DNA from: Methanomassiliicoccales archaeon
GTDB lineage: Archaea > Thermoplasmatota > Thermoplasmata > Methanomassiliicoccales > UBA472
Direction of reading: 5' to 3'
Length of the DNA: 64,000 bases
Assembly: GCA_026394395.1 (NCBI GenBank)
Contig: JAPKYK010000003.1
Span: 358,501 to 422,500 of the forward strand
A model generated the notes under the pieces. That model made no database searches. It was not told where the DNA came from and saw nothing but the letters and a program-made list of their open reading frames with translations. Positions within the stretch are counted from its first letter, which is position 1, and every line of letters begins with the position of its first letter. The position numbers were made by a program, and so were the translations under genes. Below, one piece after another: positions 35,136-44,455 of the stretch.

Positions 35136-35858
35136 ATGCAACCAGGACAGATGGCATATGACAGGGCCATAACGGTTTTTTCTCCTGACGGGCGCCTTTT
35201 CCAAGTGGAGTACGCCCGAGAAGCGGTCAAGCGCGGCACCACCACCGTCGGCTTGAAGTTCAAGGATGGCGTGGTCCTCATCGTGGACAAGAGGATCGCC
35301 AGCCGACTGATGGAGCCCAAATCCATCGAGAAGATATTCAAGATAGACCACCACATCGGTTGCGCTACCTCCGGTCTGGTCGCTGATGCCCGCATCCTAG
35401 TGGACCAGGCCCGCGTCCTGGCCCAGATCAACAAGATCACCTACGATGAGAGGGCCGGGGTCGAGGATTTGGTGAAGAGGATCTGCGACTACAAGCAGAA
35501 TTACACTCAATACGGCGGAGTGCGCCCCTTCGGGACCGCGCTCCTGGTCGCCGGGGTCGACGATCAAGGCGAACATCTCTTCGAGACCGACCCCAGCGGG
35601 GCGCTCGTGTCCTACAAGGCCGGGAGCATCGGAGCCGGACGCAACGTGGTCATGGAGGTCTTCGAGGAGGACTACAAGGAAGGTATGACCATGGAGGAAG
35701 CCGTGACCCTGGGCCTCAAGGCCCTGAAGAAGGCCACCGAAGAGGAAAAGCTCAACCCCAAAGGCGTGGAGATCGGCGTGGTTCGACACGGAGACAACTT
35801 CCGCCGCCTGGACGAGGCTGAGGTGGAAACCTTCATCGCCAAGGTCAACAAGGAGTGA
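35136..35858 (+). CDS. psmA: Proteasome subunit alpha
   Basis: The 240-residue protein has the N-terminal alpha signature YDRAITVFSPDGRLFQVEYA, which forms the gate of the 20S core, and continues with the usual GVVLIVDKRIASRLMEP and GVRPFGTALLVAGVD. It lacks the N-terminal Thr of beta subunits. In archaea it sits at the head of the SBDS-exosome cluster, as here, linking protein degradation and RNA degradation genes. The beta subunit is not in this window. Confidence 0.96.
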   Translation: MQPGQMAYDRAITVFSPDGRLFQVEYAREAVKRGTTTVGLKFKDGVVLIVDKRIASRLMEPKSIEKIFKIDHHIGCATSGLVADARILVDQARVLAQINKITYDERAGVEDLVKRICDYKQNYTQYGGVRPFGTALLVAGVDDQGEHLFETDPSGALVSYKAGSIGAGRNVVMEVFEEDYKEGMTMEEAVTLGLKALKKATEEEKLNPKGVEIGVVRHGDNFRRLDEAEVETFIAKVNKE

Positions 35859-35870
35859 CCTGGAGAGTAG

Positions 35871-36566
35871 ATGGTAGACTTGGAAGAGGCGATCGTAGCC
35901 CGCCTTGAATCCCACGGCGAGACTTTTGAGGTCCTCATAGACCCCAAGGTGGTCAACCACCTCAAGGAGGGCAAGGAGGTCGACCTGATAGACTACATGG
36001 TCATCGACGAGATCTTTAAGAACGCCCACAAGGGGACCAAGGCCTCCGAGGATAAGATGAAGGAGGCCTTCGGCACCATCGATGCGGTGGAGATCGCTAA
36101 GGTCATCATCCTCAAGGGCGAGGTGCAGCTCACCGCCCAGCAGCGAAAGGAGATGCTGGAGAGCAAACGGCTACAGATCATAGCCACCATCGCCCGGAAC
36201 GCCATCAACCCCCAGACCGGGGGGCCGCACACCCCGGCCAGGATAGAGATGGCCATGGAGGAGGCCAAGGTCCACATCGACGCCTTCAAGCCGGTGGACC
36301 TACAGGTGCAGCATGTATTGGACAAGCTGCGCCCGCTGATACCGATAAGGTTCGACAAGGTGCGCATCGCGGTCAGACTGAAGGCCGATGAGTACGGCCG
36401 CTGCTACGAGGACATGACCGAGATGGGTAAGATAACCAAGGAAGAGTGGCAGAAGAACGGGGACTGGATCGGCGTGGTGGAGATACCCGCCGGTATGCGG
36501 GACGACCTGTTCAACAGGCTTAACCACAAGACCCACGGCACTGCGGAGACGAAGCAGTTGAAATGA
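35871..36566 (+). CDS. SBDS/Sdo1 ribosome maturation protein
   Basis: SBDS acts in late large-subunit maturation, releasing aIF6. The 231-residue protein has the N-terminal FYSH-like domain ([21 protein letters not shown]), the central helical part ([26 protein letters not shown]) and the C-terminal ferredoxin-like part ([13 protein letters not shown]), all in family order. It follows psmA by 12 bases. Its stop is overlapped by the palindrome at 36566. Confidence 0.93.
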   Translation: MVDLEEAIVARLESHGETFEVLIDPKVVNHLKEGKEVDLIDYMVIDEIFKNAHKGTKASEDKMKEAFGTIDAVEIAKVIILKGEVQLTAQQRKEMLESKRLQIIATIARNAINPQTGGPHTPARIEMAMEEAKVHIDAFKPVDLQVQHVLDKLRPLIPIRFDKVRIAVRLKADEYGRCYEDMTEMGKITKEEWQKNGDWIGVVEIPAGMRDDLFNRLNHKTHGTAETKQLK

Positions 36567-36581
36567 TATCATATATGATAT
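36566..36581. promoter_or_regulatory. Palindromic TATA promoter inside the exosome operon
   Basis: ATATCATATATGATAT is a perfect 16-base palindrome in the 31-base gap between SBDS and rrp4. Its TATA core centre lies about 25 bases before the rrp4 ATG at 36598, which fits a leaderless internal promoter. The symmetry could also serve a dimeric regulator. Confidence 0.5.
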
Positions 36582-36597
36582 TCCAAGAGTTGATCAA

Positions 36598-37281
36598 ATG
36601 AACCAAGAGAACATGACCAGAGAACTGGTGCTTCCCGGCGATGTATTGGACGCCGGAACCTTGAAGCCCGGAGAGGGGACCTATGTCCATGACGGCAAGA
36701 TCTTCGCCGCCATGCTAGGCATAAAGAGCGTCAAGGCCAATTTCGTGAACGTCATAGCCCTGGGCGGAAGGTACATACCTGCGCCGGGGGACCTGATCAT
36801 CGGCAAGGTCATCGACATCGGCCCATCCAACTGGCTGGTGGACATTTACTCGCCATACCCGGCGCCGCTGCACGTGAACGAGGTGCCTTGGCGCGTGGAG
36901 TTCGGGGACACCTCGAGATACCTTGGAGTGGGGGACACCCTGCTGGCCAAGGTCCTCTCGGTGGACGAGACCAAGCGGGTACAGGTGACCATGAAGGAAC
37001 AGGGGCTGCGCAAGCTGCAGGGCGGACAGATAGTGGAGATCGCCCACAGCAAGGTGCCGCGCGTCATAGGCAAGAACGGCTCCATGATCCAGATGATCAA
37101 GACCTACACCAACTGCCGCATATTCATCGGGCAGAACGGCAGGATATGGATGGACGGCAACATGGAGGACATGGTCCACGCCATGCAGGCCATAAAGATG
37201 ATAGATGAGGGAGCGCAGACCCTGAAACTGACCGAGCGGGTGAAGGAATTCCTGGAATCGGTATATCGCAAGGAAGAGTGA
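36598..37281 (+). CDS. rrp4: Exosome RNA-binding protein Rrp4
   Basis: Rrp4 caps the archaeal exosome and binds substrate RNA. The 227-residue protein has an N-terminal domain (VLPGDVLDAGTLKPGEGTYV), an S1 domain (IIGKVIDIGPSNWLVDIYSP) and a KH domain (KVPRVIGKNGSMIQMIKTYT), the normal order. The ATG at 36598 fits both the family start and the internal promoter. The next gene starts 10 bases downstream. Confidence 0.95.
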   Translation: MNQENMTRELVLPGDVLDAGTLKPGEGTYVHDGKIFAAMLGIKSVKANFVNVIALGGRYIPAPGDLIIGKVIDIGPSNWLVDIYSPYPAPLHVNEVPWRVEFGDTSRYLGVGDTLLAKVLSVDETKRVQVTMKEQGLRKLQGGQIVEIAHSKVPRVIGKNGSMIQMIKTYTNCRIFIGQNGRIWMDGNMEDMVHAMQAIKMIDEGAQTLKLTERVKEFLESVYRKEE

Positions 37282-37291
37282 GGTGTTTTAA

Positions 37292-38071
37292 ATGGGTGGA
37301 AATTCTGATATGAAGCTCATCGATGAAAATGGTATAAGGATCGACGGCCGGAAGGTGGATGAGCTCCGGCCCATAAAGATCGAGGCTGGAGTGCTCAAGA
37401 GCGCCGATGGTTCCGCGTACGTGGAGATAGGGAAGAACAAGGTATTGGCGGCCGTCTATGGCCCCCGTGAGTGCCACCCCCGGCACATGCAGAACCCGGC
37501 CAAAGCCATCGTCCAGTGCAAGTACAACATGATATCCTTCTCCGTCTCCGACCGCAAGCGGCCGGGACCGGACCGCCGGTCGGTGGAGATATCCAAGTTG
37601 ATATCTGAAGCGATGGAGCACGTGGTGTTCACCGAGAACTACCCCCGTACCTCCATCGACGTGTACATCGAGGTCCTACAGGCCAACGCCGGCACCAGGT
37701 GCGCCGGGCTTATCGCCGCCTCCGTCGCCCTCGCTGACGCCGGTATCCCCATGAGGGACATCGTGCCCGCGGTGGCCGTGGGCAAGGTCAACAACCAGGT
37801 GGTCCTGGACCTGAACAAGGAAGAGGACAACTTCGGACAGGCAGATCTTCCGATAGCTATGATCCCCCGCACCGGGGAGATCCTGCTGATGCAGATGGAT
37901 GGACACCTTACCCAGGCCGAGTTCGACCGAGCCCTGGAACTGGGCGTCAAGGCTTGCGGCGAGATCTACGAGATACAGAAGGACGCCCTGCGCCGCCGCT
38001 ACGCCATCACTAACGGCGAGGCGGAGGACGAGGCCAAGGACGAACCTCAGGAAATGACCGAGGAGGCCTGA
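37292..38071 (+). CDS. rrp41: Exosome catalytic subunit Rrp41
   Basis: Rrp41 is the catalytic RNase PH-type subunit of the exosome. The 259-residue protein has [32 protein letters not shown] and [15 protein letters not shown]. The phosphate/catalytic region ([20 protein letters not shown]) keeps the acidic DLNKEED-type residues. The C-terminal tail is Asp/Glu-rich. The first seven residues before MKLIDENG may be dispensable; the ATG at 37310 is an alternative. Confidence 0.95.
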   Translation: MGGNSDMKLIDENGIRIDGRKVDELRPIKIEAGVLKSADGSAYVEIGKNKVLAAVYGPRECHPRHMQNPAKAIVQCKYNMISFSVSDRKRPGPDRRSVEISKLISEAMEHVVFTENYPRTSIDVYIEVLQANAGTRCAGLIAASVALADAGIPMRDIVPAVAVGKVNNQVVLDLNKEEDNFGQADLPIAMIPRTGEILLMQMDGHLTQAEFDRALELGVKACGEIYEIQKDALRRRYAITNGEAEDEAKDEPQEMTEEA

Positions 38072-38073
38072 AA

Positions 38074-38847
38074 ATGTCCAGATCCATCGTTTCCGAGATC
38101 AAGAGGGACCATATCCACAAACTGATCGCCGACGGCAAGCGCGTCGATGGCCGGGCCTGGGACCAGTTCCGCGAGATATCCATCCAAACCCACGTGGTGG
38201 AGACCGCCGAGGGCTCCTCCCGCGTCAAAATCGGCAATACCGAAGTGATCGTCGGGGTCAAGATGGCCGTGGGCGAGCCATTTGCTGACACGCCCAACAA
38301 GGGAGTGCTCTCCACCAACGCCGAGCTAATCCCGATGGCGTCCCCCAGCTTCGAGTCCGGACCCCCGGACGAGAACTCTATAGAGCTGGCCCGTGTCGTC
38401 GACAGGGGCATCAGGGAAAGCCAGATGATCGATCTGGACAAGCTGTGCATCGAGCCCGGCAAGAAGGTCTGGATCAACTTCGTGGACATATACGTCCTGG
38501 ACTTCGACGGCAACCTTTTCGACGCCTGCTCCCTGGGAGCGGTGGCGGCGATCAAGAGCGCCGTCGTGCCCGCGGCCGCCAATGGCCTGGGAGAGGACTA
38601 CCCTATGCCTGTAAGGTGCGTGCCGGTGTCCGTCACCGCGGTGCAGATAGAAAACTCTATATTGGTTGACCCGACTCTCGACGAAGAAAAGGTCGCGGCA
38701 GCTAGGCTGACCGTTACCACTGACGACAACGGGGACCTGCGGGCCATGCAGAAGGGCTTGAGCGGGGCGCTCACGCTGGAGCAGGTCAAGAACGTGATCG
38801 ACACCTCCCGCAGGCTTGGCGTCGAAATAAGAAAACTGATTGGGTGA
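38074..38847 (+). CDS. rrp42: Exosome non-catalytic subunit Rrp42
   Basis: Rrp42 pairs with Rrp41 in the hexameric exosome ring but lacks catalysis. The 257-residue protein begins with the DGKRVDGRAWDQFR segment and has NTEVIVGVKMAVGEPFADTP and ELIPMASPSFESGPPDENS. It ends with a helical region (LSGALTLEQVKNVIDTSRRL). It starts two bases after rrp41 and overlaps the L37Ae region slightly. Confidence 0.95.
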   Translation: MSRSIVSEIKRDHIHKLIADGKRVDGRAWDQFREISIQTHVVETAEGSSRVKIGNTEVIVGVKMAVGEPFADTPNKGVLSTNAELIPMASPSFESGPPDENSIELARVVDRGIRESQMIDLDKLCIEPGKKVWINFVDIYVLDFDGNLFDACSLGAVAAIKSAVVPAAANGLGEDYPMPVRCVPVSVTAVQIENSILVDPTLDEEKVAAARLTVTTDDNGDLRAMQKGLSGALTLEQVKNVIDTSRRLGVEIRKLIG

Positions 38848-38852
38848 TAGCA

Positions 38853-39119
38853 ATGGCGAAGAGAACCTTGAAGGCCGGTAGCTCTGGCAGATTCGGTGCC
38901 AGATACGGCGTGGTGACCAGGAAACTTACGAGGGACATCGAGAAGGTCCAGAGATCGAAGTTCGAATGCCCCAGCTGCCACCACAAGAACGTGAAGAGGG
39001 TGGCGTCCGGAATATGGGCCTGCAGGCACTGCGACACCAAGTTCGCCGCGGGCTGCTACACCCCCAGGATGAGGGAGGCGATCTCCAAGGAGGTCGCCGA
39101 GGCACAAAGCAAGGAGTGA
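38853..39119 (+). CDS. rpl37ae: 50S ribosomal protein L37Ae
   Basis: An 88-residue zinc-ribbon r-protein beginning MAKRTLKAGSSGRFGARYG with the paired Cys motifs CPSCHHKN and CRHCDTKF, as in the L37Ae family. The position between rrp42 and rpoP is conserved in archaea. The ATG at 38853 is used; an in-frame start nine bases earlier overlaps rrp42. Confidence 0.94.
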   Translation: MAKRTLKAGSSGRFGARYGVVTRKLTRDIEKVQRSKFECPSCHHKNVKRVASGIWACRHCDTKFAAGCYTPRMREAISKEVAEAQSKE

Positions 39120-39126
39120 ACTTTAC

Positions 39127-39264
39127 TTGACATACAAGTGCGGCCAGTGCGAGAAACCCATCCGCTCCGACCTCAACGCTGTGGGCATGCAGTGCGAGAA
39201 CTGCGGCTTCAAGCTGTTCTACAAGGAGCGGCCCAACGTCAAGAAGATAATAAAGGGCCGGTAA
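39127..39264 (+). CDS. rpoP: RNA polymerase subunit P (Rpb12-like)
   Basis: A 45-residue zinc-binding subunit with CGQCEKPI and CENCGFKLFYKERPN, the RpoP signature. The start is TTG at 39127; no ATG fits. It sits between L37Ae and pcc1, a conserved archaeal order, so the small frame is secure despite its size. Confidence 0.9.
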   Translation: MTYKCGQCEKPIRSDLNAVGMQCENCGFKLFYKERPNVKKIIKGR

Positions 39265-39265
39265 A

Positions 39266-39508
39266 ATGTTCCGAGCCACCCTGGCGGTGCGCTCGCCCTA
39301 CGCCTTCAACGTGGCTCAGGCCATAGGTCCGGAGGCGGGCAGGGAGATCCCCCGCACCAGGGCCGACGTCCGTTCCTCGGAGGGTTCGATGACCCTTGAG
39401 CTGGACGCGGACGATCTTTCTGCCCTGAGGGCAGCTTTAAATTCCTACATCCGATGGATGAGCATAGCGGAAAAAATGAGTGAAACGGTCGGTGAAATCG
39501 ATGGATGA
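39266..39508 (+). CDS. pcc1: KEOPS complex subunit Pcc1
   Basis: An 80-residue protein with FRATLAVRSPYAFNVAQAI, a central strand (GSMTLELDAD) and a C-terminal helix (LRAALNSYIRWMSIAEKM), the Pcc1 layout. Pcc1 dimerises the KEOPS complex that makes t6A. The rpoP-pcc1-prefoldin order is the usual archaeal one, which favours this as the standard Pcc1 rather than the copy at 817-1047. It overlaps the prefoldin gene by eight bases. Confidence 0.88.
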   Translation: MFRATLAVRSPYAFNVAQAIGPEAGREIPRTRADVRSSEGSMTLELDADDLSALRAALNSYIRWMSIAEKMSETVGEIDG

Positions 39509-39884
39509 GATAAGCCCCAAACTTCAGAATCAGATCGCCCAGTTCCAGCAGCTTCAACAGCAATTGCAGACCGTAATGAGCCAGAAGATCAGGATGGACG
39601 CCATGCTGAAAGAGATGGACATGACCATCGAGGAGCTCAAGAAGGTCCCTGCGGACGGAATATTGTATAAGAGCGTCGGCTCCCTGATGATCAAGGTCAA
39701 CGACAACCCTGCCATCCTGAAGGAGATCGAGGAGGACAAGGAGACCACCGAGATCAGGATCAAGAGCTTGGACCGCCAGGAGAAGATGCTTAAGGAGAAG
39801 TTCCAGAGCCTCCAGGAACAGTTGAACCGTGCTTTGGGAGCCCAGCAGGGCGCCCCGAAAAAGGTGGACGAAGAGGACGAATGA
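39501..39884 (+). CDS. pfdB: Prefoldin subunit beta
   Basis: The 127-residue protein is a coiled-coil prefoldin: ISPKLQNQIAQFQQLQQQLQ, then a beta-hairpin region (KKVPADGILYKSVGSLMIKV) and a second long helix rich in Glu and Lys. Prefoldin hands unfolded proteins to the thermosome. The ATG at 39501 (MDEISPK) is favoured over an in-frame one 21 bases earlier. The C-terminal tail is acidic. Confidence 0.93.
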   Translation: MDEISPKLQNQIAQFQQLQQQLQTVMSQKIRMDAMLKEMDMTIEELKKVPADGILYKSVGSLMIKVNDNPAILKEIEEDKETTEIRIKSLDRQEKMLKEKFQSLQEQLNRALGAQQGAPKKVDEEDE

Positions 39885-39948
39885 TCCTCCCCCCTTTCCT
39901 ACTTTTAACAACAAATTGGATATTGGCCGGAGGCGTTGCTTGCCCCGG

Positions 39949-40890
39949 ATGATAGAAGACATCATCGGCAGGCTGTCATCGGACAAGCTCATCCTGGTCC
40001 ACGGCAACGCCGACCCGGACGCGTTGGGAAGCGCCTACGCCTTGGCCAAGGCCTTCCCTCCCGCGGTGATATTCCCCGTGGAAGGACTGGACCGCACCTC
40101 CAAGAACGTCTCCGCACGCCTAGGAATGGAGCTACTGACCCGCGTAGAACGGAGCTATCCCCTCATCGTGGTGCTGGACACCTCCTCGCCGGAGCAGCTG
40201 GGCATCTTCAGTCAGATGCAGGGGGATATGATCATCATCGACCATCACTGCCCCTCTACGAAATGGGAGGGGCGCGGCACCTACCTCTGCGATGACAGCA
40301 AGCGCTCCTGCGCCGAGCTTGTCCTGGAAATTATACAGAAGGCCGGGAGGCCCATCACCCGCGACATGGCCATGGCCCTGTGCGCCGGGATACTTACCGA
40401 CACCGGCCATTTCCGTTTCTCCAATCCCGGGTCCCTGAGGGCCTTCGCCTCCCTGATAGAAGGGTCGAACCTGAGCATGGAGGAGGTGCTGGCCATTACA
40501 GAATCGCCCGTGGACATCTCCGAGCGGGTGGCACAGATGAAGGGTGGGCAGCGCCTGCGCTTCGAACGTGTCGGCGAGTACATCGTGGCCGTGTCGCAGG
40601 GCAGTTCCTTCGAATCGTCGGTGTGCAAGGCCCTCCTCAACCTGGGGGCGGACATAGCCTTCGTCGCTTCGCAGCGTAACCAGGAGTTCCGCCTGAGCGC
40701 CCGGGCCAGGCAGGACCTGGTGCGCAAAGGCCTGCACCTCGGTCAATTGCTGGGGGACGTGGGCGAGGAGACGGACAACGACGGCGGCGGCCACGGCGGG
40801 GCGGCCGGACTGGTCGGCGTGGGCGATGCGGAGGCCATCCTCAACATCTGCCTGCAGAAGTCCATGGCCTATCTGCGCACGCTGAGATGA
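39949..40890 (+). CDS. DHH family phosphoesterase
   Basis: The 313-residue protein has the DHH-domain motifs HGNADPDALGSAYAL (D-x-D) and IIIDHHCP, a central CAGILTDTGHFRFS, and a DHHA1-type domain with GGGHGGAAGL near the end. Members cleave short oligonucleotides or cyclic dinucleotides (NrnA/GdpP-like); the exact substrate is not known. The ATG at 39949 is used, as the upstream frame is a shadow of the prefoldin gene. It is convergent with tyrS and the two stops abut. Confidence 0.88.
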   Translation: MIEDIIGRLSSDKLILVHGNADPDALGSAYALAKAFPPAVIFPVEGLDRTSKNVSARLGMELLTRVERSYPLIVVLDTSSPEQLGIFSQMQGDMIIIDHHCPSTKWEGRGTYLCDDSKRSCAELVLEIIQKAGRPITRDMAMALCAGILTDTGHFRFSNPGSLRAFASLIEGSNLSMEEVLAITESPVDISERVAQMKGGQRLRFERVGEYIVAVSQGSSFESSVCKALLNLGADIAFVASQRNQEFRLSARARQDLVRKGLHLGQLLGDVGEETDNDGGGHGGAAGLVGVGDAEAILNICLQKSMAYLRTLR

Positions 40891-41949
40891 TCAGCGCAGC
40901 TTCTTGACCCCGGATATTATTTGGCTGATGCGCTCGTAGTTCTCCGGCTTCTTCTTGAAGTACTCGCGGGTGGGCGCCAGCACCTCGGCCAGGGCGGCCG
41001 CGGTGCCGTTCTTCAGGTCCATGGGATGCAGCTTGCCCGCCAGGTACGTGCGCTCCAGTTCTTCGTAGGAATGGAACTCTATGTTCCCCCCGAACTTCTC
41101 CGGGCGCTCGAAGCGCAATACGTCCATCCTCTCGAAGAGCACGTACTTGCTTATGGCTAGGACCGGATTCTCTTCCGTCTCCGGGGGGCAGAAGGCCTTG
41201 CTCAGCTTCCTCTTGAGGTCCTCCGGCGAATCGTGGATCAGCAGCGCCCCTTCGGGGTCGCTCTTGGACATCTTGGAGGCGACTGGGTCCATGCGGTTGC
41301 CGCCCTTGAGCCCGGGCAGAAGCGGCGTGTGCACGGCTACCGCCTTCTTGATCTCCATCTTCTCCGCGGCCTCGCGGGCCAGCATATGGGCCCGGCGCTG
41401 GTCGAGACCGGCATAGGCCACGTCCACGTCCATGAATATCAGGTCCGCCGCCTGCATCAGCGGGTACATGACCTTGCTCGAATCTACCTCGGCCTCGTCC
41501 TCGTTGCGGCCCATGATGGTCATGGCCCGTTTCACCCTTTGCAGGGAGGAGGCCTTCCCGACCTTCATCACCGTCTCCCAGTAATCGATGTCGTCCATTA
41601 TATCGGAGGCTAGCTTGTACTCGACGTTCTCCCGGGGAACGCCGAGCGCCTCGAAGCAGTCTTTCATGTACTCCGCGCAGACGCGGATGTTCTCGATGTC
41701 CCCGCCAAGCTTGTCGTTGATGTAGGCGTGCCAGTCGGCTAGGAATATGATGAAGTGGAAACCGGCGTCCACGAAGTTGCGCACTTTCTGCGCGGTGACC
41801 ATCCATCCGATGTGCACAAAGCCAGACGGCTCGAAGCCGATGTAGCCGGTAGGCGAGGCCTTGTTCCGAAGTACCTCCCTGAGGTCCTCCGGGGTGATGA
41901 TCTCCTCGGTGTTCCTGGCTATTAGTGCGTACCGCTCTTCGACGTCCAT
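40891..41949 (-). CDS. tyrS: Tyrosyl-tRNA synthetase
   Basis: The 352-residue archaeal-type class I enzyme attaches tyrosine to tRNA-Tyr. It has the HIGH-like motif in PSGFVHIGWM, the LADWHAYINDKLGG segment, the amino-acid pocket region (YPLMQAADLIFMDVDVAYAG) and the KMSKS motif SKMSKSDP. The C-terminal helix bundle is short, as in archaeal TyrRS. AT-rich sequence in the 52-base gap upstream could hold its promoter. Confidence 0.95.
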   Translation of the reverse strand: MDVEERYALIARNTEEIITPEDLREVLRNKASPTGYIGFEPSGFVHIGWMVTAQKVRNFVDAGFHFIIFLADWHAYINDKLGGDIENIRVCAEYMKDCFEALGVPRENVEYKLASDIMDDIDYWETVMKVGKASSLQRVKRAMTIMGRNEDEAEVDSSKVMYPLMQAADLIFMDVDVAYAGLDQRRAHMLAREAAEKMEIKKAVAVHTPLLPGLKGGNRMDPVASKMSKSDPEGALLIHDSPEDLKRKLSKAFCPPETEENPVLAISKYVLFERMDVLRFERPEKFGGNIEFHSYEELERTYLAGKLHPMDLKNGTAAALAEVLAPTREYFKKKPENYERISQIISGVKKLR

Positions 41950-42001
41950 GATGCTCAGGGCTGGATAAGCCGCGGATATTAATCTAATTTGCCGCTCAGC
42001 C

Positions 42002-43348
42002 TCAAAACTCTTTAGCCAGTTTCTCGGCCGCGGCGTTCACCGGGTCCACGACCATGGAGGTCGGGGGGCAGTAGGCGTTCTCCAGGCGCTCCACGAACTC
42101 CTGGACGGTGACGTTCTCGAGCAGCGCGGTGGTGATCCAGTTAACCCTTCCGGTGACGTCGCCGTAGCCCACGAGCTGCCCGCCGACCAGTCTGCCGGTC
42201 TCCGCGTCCGCCAGGAGCTTGACCGTAAGCTCCTTCCCTCCAGGATAGTACCTGGCATGGGAATGACCTTGGACCACTGCCTCCTTGACCTTGAGGCCAT
42301 AGTATTCTGACAATGAACAGGACATGCCGGTCCCGCCGACCTGCAGCCCGCCTATGACGCTGATGAACGGGCTGGCCGTCCCGGGGAACGAGGCCTTCCC
42401 TCCGGCGGCGCGAATCCCGGCCACGCGTCCCTGGCGGACGGCGGTGGAGCCCAGCTGGCTCATGGTCGGACCAGCGACAACTGCGCTCTGGCACATCACC
42501 ACGTCACCGGCCAGGTAGACGTCCGGGACCAGCCTTCCTTTGCGGTAGGGCTGCAGGCTCGGGCTCACTCGCACCGCTCCCAGAGGACCGATCTCCAGCC
42601 CCATCTGCTCCGGGAGCTTCAGGTTGGCCCGTACACCTGTGGCCATGATGACCATTTGACAGGGGACGCTAGCGCCTCCGGCGACCACGCCGGCGACCTC
42701 CCCCTTTCCTTCTATTTTGGACAGGGGGGCGTCGAGGACGAACTTTATGCCTAAGGATTCGCAATGGGACTGGACCAGCTTGGCCATGTCCTTGTCCAGA
42801 ATACGGGGGACCACCTGGTCGAACATCTCCACCACGGTTACCTGCTTGCCCCGCTCGTGCAGGGCGACGGCCACCTCCAGACCGATGACCCCGGCCCCGG
42901 CGACCACGACCTGCTTGACCTCCGGCAGGCGCTGCATGATGACCTCGCCGTCGGATATCCATCTCACCGGGCATACGCCCTTCAGGTCCCTGCCCTCCAC
43001 CGGAGGGACGAAGACCGTGCCACCGGTGGCCAGGATAAGGGCGTCGAAGGCGAGGGTGCTTCCGTCGGCAGTGGATACCTGCTTCTTCTCCAGGTCGACC
43101 TTCTCCACGCGGGTCTTGACCAGCACCTTGATGTCCCTCTCGCTCTCGTAGAACTCGGGGGTGTGCATTACGATGCTGGGGAAGTCCTTGATCTTCCCTT
43201 CGATGACGAAGGGTATGGCGCAAGGGGAGTAGGCCACGTGCTCGTCCTCGGTTATTAGGGTGATCTCGTCCGTCCCGTGCTCCCTGGCAGTGGACGCAGC
43301 GGTCATCCCCGCCGCTCCCCCTCCGACGACAACGATCTTTCTGGCCAT
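42002..43348 (-). CDS. FAD-dependent pyridine nucleotide-disulfide oxidoreductase (NADH oxidase/CoA-disulfide reductase-like)
   Basis: The 448-residue flavoprotein has two Rossmann folds (KIVVVGGGAAGMTAAS at the start and VVVAGAGVIGLEVAVAL ~150) and a C-terminal dimerisation domain. A single redox Cys in AYSPCAIPFVIEG places it in the Nox/CoA-disulfide reductase group. GDVVM near 275 is part of the FAD site. The physiological oxidant (O2, CoA disulfide or polysulfide) is not known. The ATG at 43348 has GGAGAG before it, and a TATA box sits at 43381-43390. Confidence 0.9.
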   Translation of the reverse strand: MARKIVVVGGGAAGMTAASTAREHGTDEITLITEDEHVAYSPCAIPFVIEGKIKDFPSIVMHTPEFYESERDIKVLVKTRVEKVDLEKKQVSTADGSTLAFDALILATGGTVFVPPVEGRDLKGVCPVRWISDGEVIMQRLPEVKQVVVAGAGVIGLEVAVALHERGKQVTVVEMFDQVVPRILDKDMAKLVQSHCESLGIKFVLDAPLSKIEGKGEVAGVVAGGASVPCQMVIMATGVRANLKLPEQMGLEIGPLGAVRVSPSLQPYRKGRLVPDVYLAGDVVMCQSAVVAGPTMSQLGSTAVRQGRVAGIRAAGGKASFPGTASPFISVIGGLQVGGTGMSCSLSEYYGLKVKEAVVQGHSHARYYPGGKELTVKLLADAETGRLVGGQLVGYGDVTGRVNWITTALLENVTVQEFVERLENAYCPPTSMVVDPVNAAAEKLAKEF

Positions 43349-43380
43349 GAGGTCTCTCCAGGCGCCAAATTCGGAAGAGA

Positions 43381-43421
43381 GGATATAAAATATTGGTAAA
43401 GGGGAGCGCAGCACTAAAATA
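43381..43421. promoter_or_regulatory. Divergent promoters of the flavin reductase and RaSEA genes
   Basis: On the minus strand TTTTATATCC (43381-43390) lies before the reductase. On the plus strand CTAAAATAC (43413-43421) lies 17-25 bases before the RaSEA ATG at 43438, consistent with a leaderless message there. The two promoters share an 89-base gap. Confidence 0.55.
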
Positions 43422-43437
43422 CTAAGGGGCATTTGCT

Positions 43438-44445
43438 ATGGAAGGACATGGAGCGCCTATGAGGGACCTGGACCTATCCAAACCGGTGACGGTCTGGAAG
43501 GAGGACGACGTGGTCGAGGGGAAGAGGGAGAAGGCCCTGGTGGCTATCTTCCGCACCCGAGGCTGTCACTGGTCCCGCCAGGGCGGCTGTTCCATGTGCG
43601 GTTACAACACCGAGAGCATCGAGGGCATCGGACCTCAAGAGCTCTCAGCCCAGCTGGACACGGTGCTGGCCCGTTACGAGGGGGAGCGCATGGTCAAGCT
43701 GTACACCTCCGGGAGCTTCCTGGACCAGAACGAGGTGCCAGTGGAGGTTCGGGACAGGATATTGAGGGCGTTCGATGGCGCCAAGCGCGTGCTCTTCGAG
43801 AGCCGGCCGGAGTTCGTGACCCCGGAGGTCCTGCAGCAATTGCCGGACTATGCCTCGATCGCCCTGGGGCTGGAGAGCGCTTCCGACACCGTGCTCCGCT
43901 GCAGCGTGCACAAGGGTTTCGGCGTCAAGGACTATGTCCGGGCGGCCGAGGCGAGCAACGAACGGGGGCTGCCGGTGAGGACCTACCTGCTGTTGAAACC
44001 GCCCTATCTCACGGAGAGGGACGCCATCGCCGACACCTTGGCGTCCGTTCGATTCGCCGCCCCGCGGTCCGAGAGCGTTTCCGTCAATCCGCTCAACGTG
44101 CAGAAGGAAACCTTGGTGGAGGGGCTGTGGCGCCGCGGGGACTACCGACCGCCGTGGATCTGGTCCTTGTTCGAGGTGCTCAAGGTGAAGAAGGAGATAT
44201 CGGGCGTGCGCATCTTCTCCTCACCGAGCGGTGCCGGCACCCAGCGGGGCGTGCATAACTGCCCTGAGTGCAACAAGAGGCTGCTCGGCGTCCTAGAGAG
44301 GTTCAACTTCGAGCAGGACGCCGACCTGCTGGAAGGTCACAACTGCCAATGCCGGAAGGAGTGGTCCTCGCTGGTGGACCTGGAGGGCGTGATGCGCACC
44401 TCGGTGGACGTACACCGCTACCTGGAAGAGGACCTGGCACTTTAG
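43438..44445 (+). CDS. RaSEA, radical SAM enzyme of archaeosine biosynthesis
   Basis: The 335-residue protein has the RaSEA radical-SAM motif with the unusual wide spacing (RGCHWSRQGGCSMCGYN), an SPG-type region (GVRIFSSPSGAGTQRGVHNC) and extra Cys motifs near the C-terminus (CPECNKR, CQCRKEW). RaSEA turns the ArcS-made lysine adduct (preQ0-Lys) into archaeosine at tRNA position 15. It works with TgtA and ArcS; the TgtA-like gene at 2-820 fits the same pathway. The start is ATG 43438, with ATG 43459 as an alternative. The next gene begins 10 bases downstream. Confidence 0.88.
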   Translation: MEGHGAPMRDLDLSKPVTVWKEDDVVEGKREKALVAIFRTRGCHWSRQGGCSMCGYNTESIEGIGPQELSAQLDTVLARYEGERMVKLYTSGSFLDQNEVPVEVRDRILRAFDGAKRVLFESRPEFVTPEVLQQLPDYASIALGLESASDTVLRCSVHKGFGVKDYVRAAEASNERGLPVRTYLLLKPPYLTERDAIADTLASVRFAAPRSESVSVNPLNVQKETLVEGLWRRGDYRPPWIWSLFEVLKVKKEISGVRIFSSPSGAGTQRGVHNCPECNKRLLGVLERFNFEQDADLLEGHNCQCRKEWSSLVDLEGVMRTSVDVHRYLEEDLAL

Positions 44446-44455
44446 AGGTATCATC

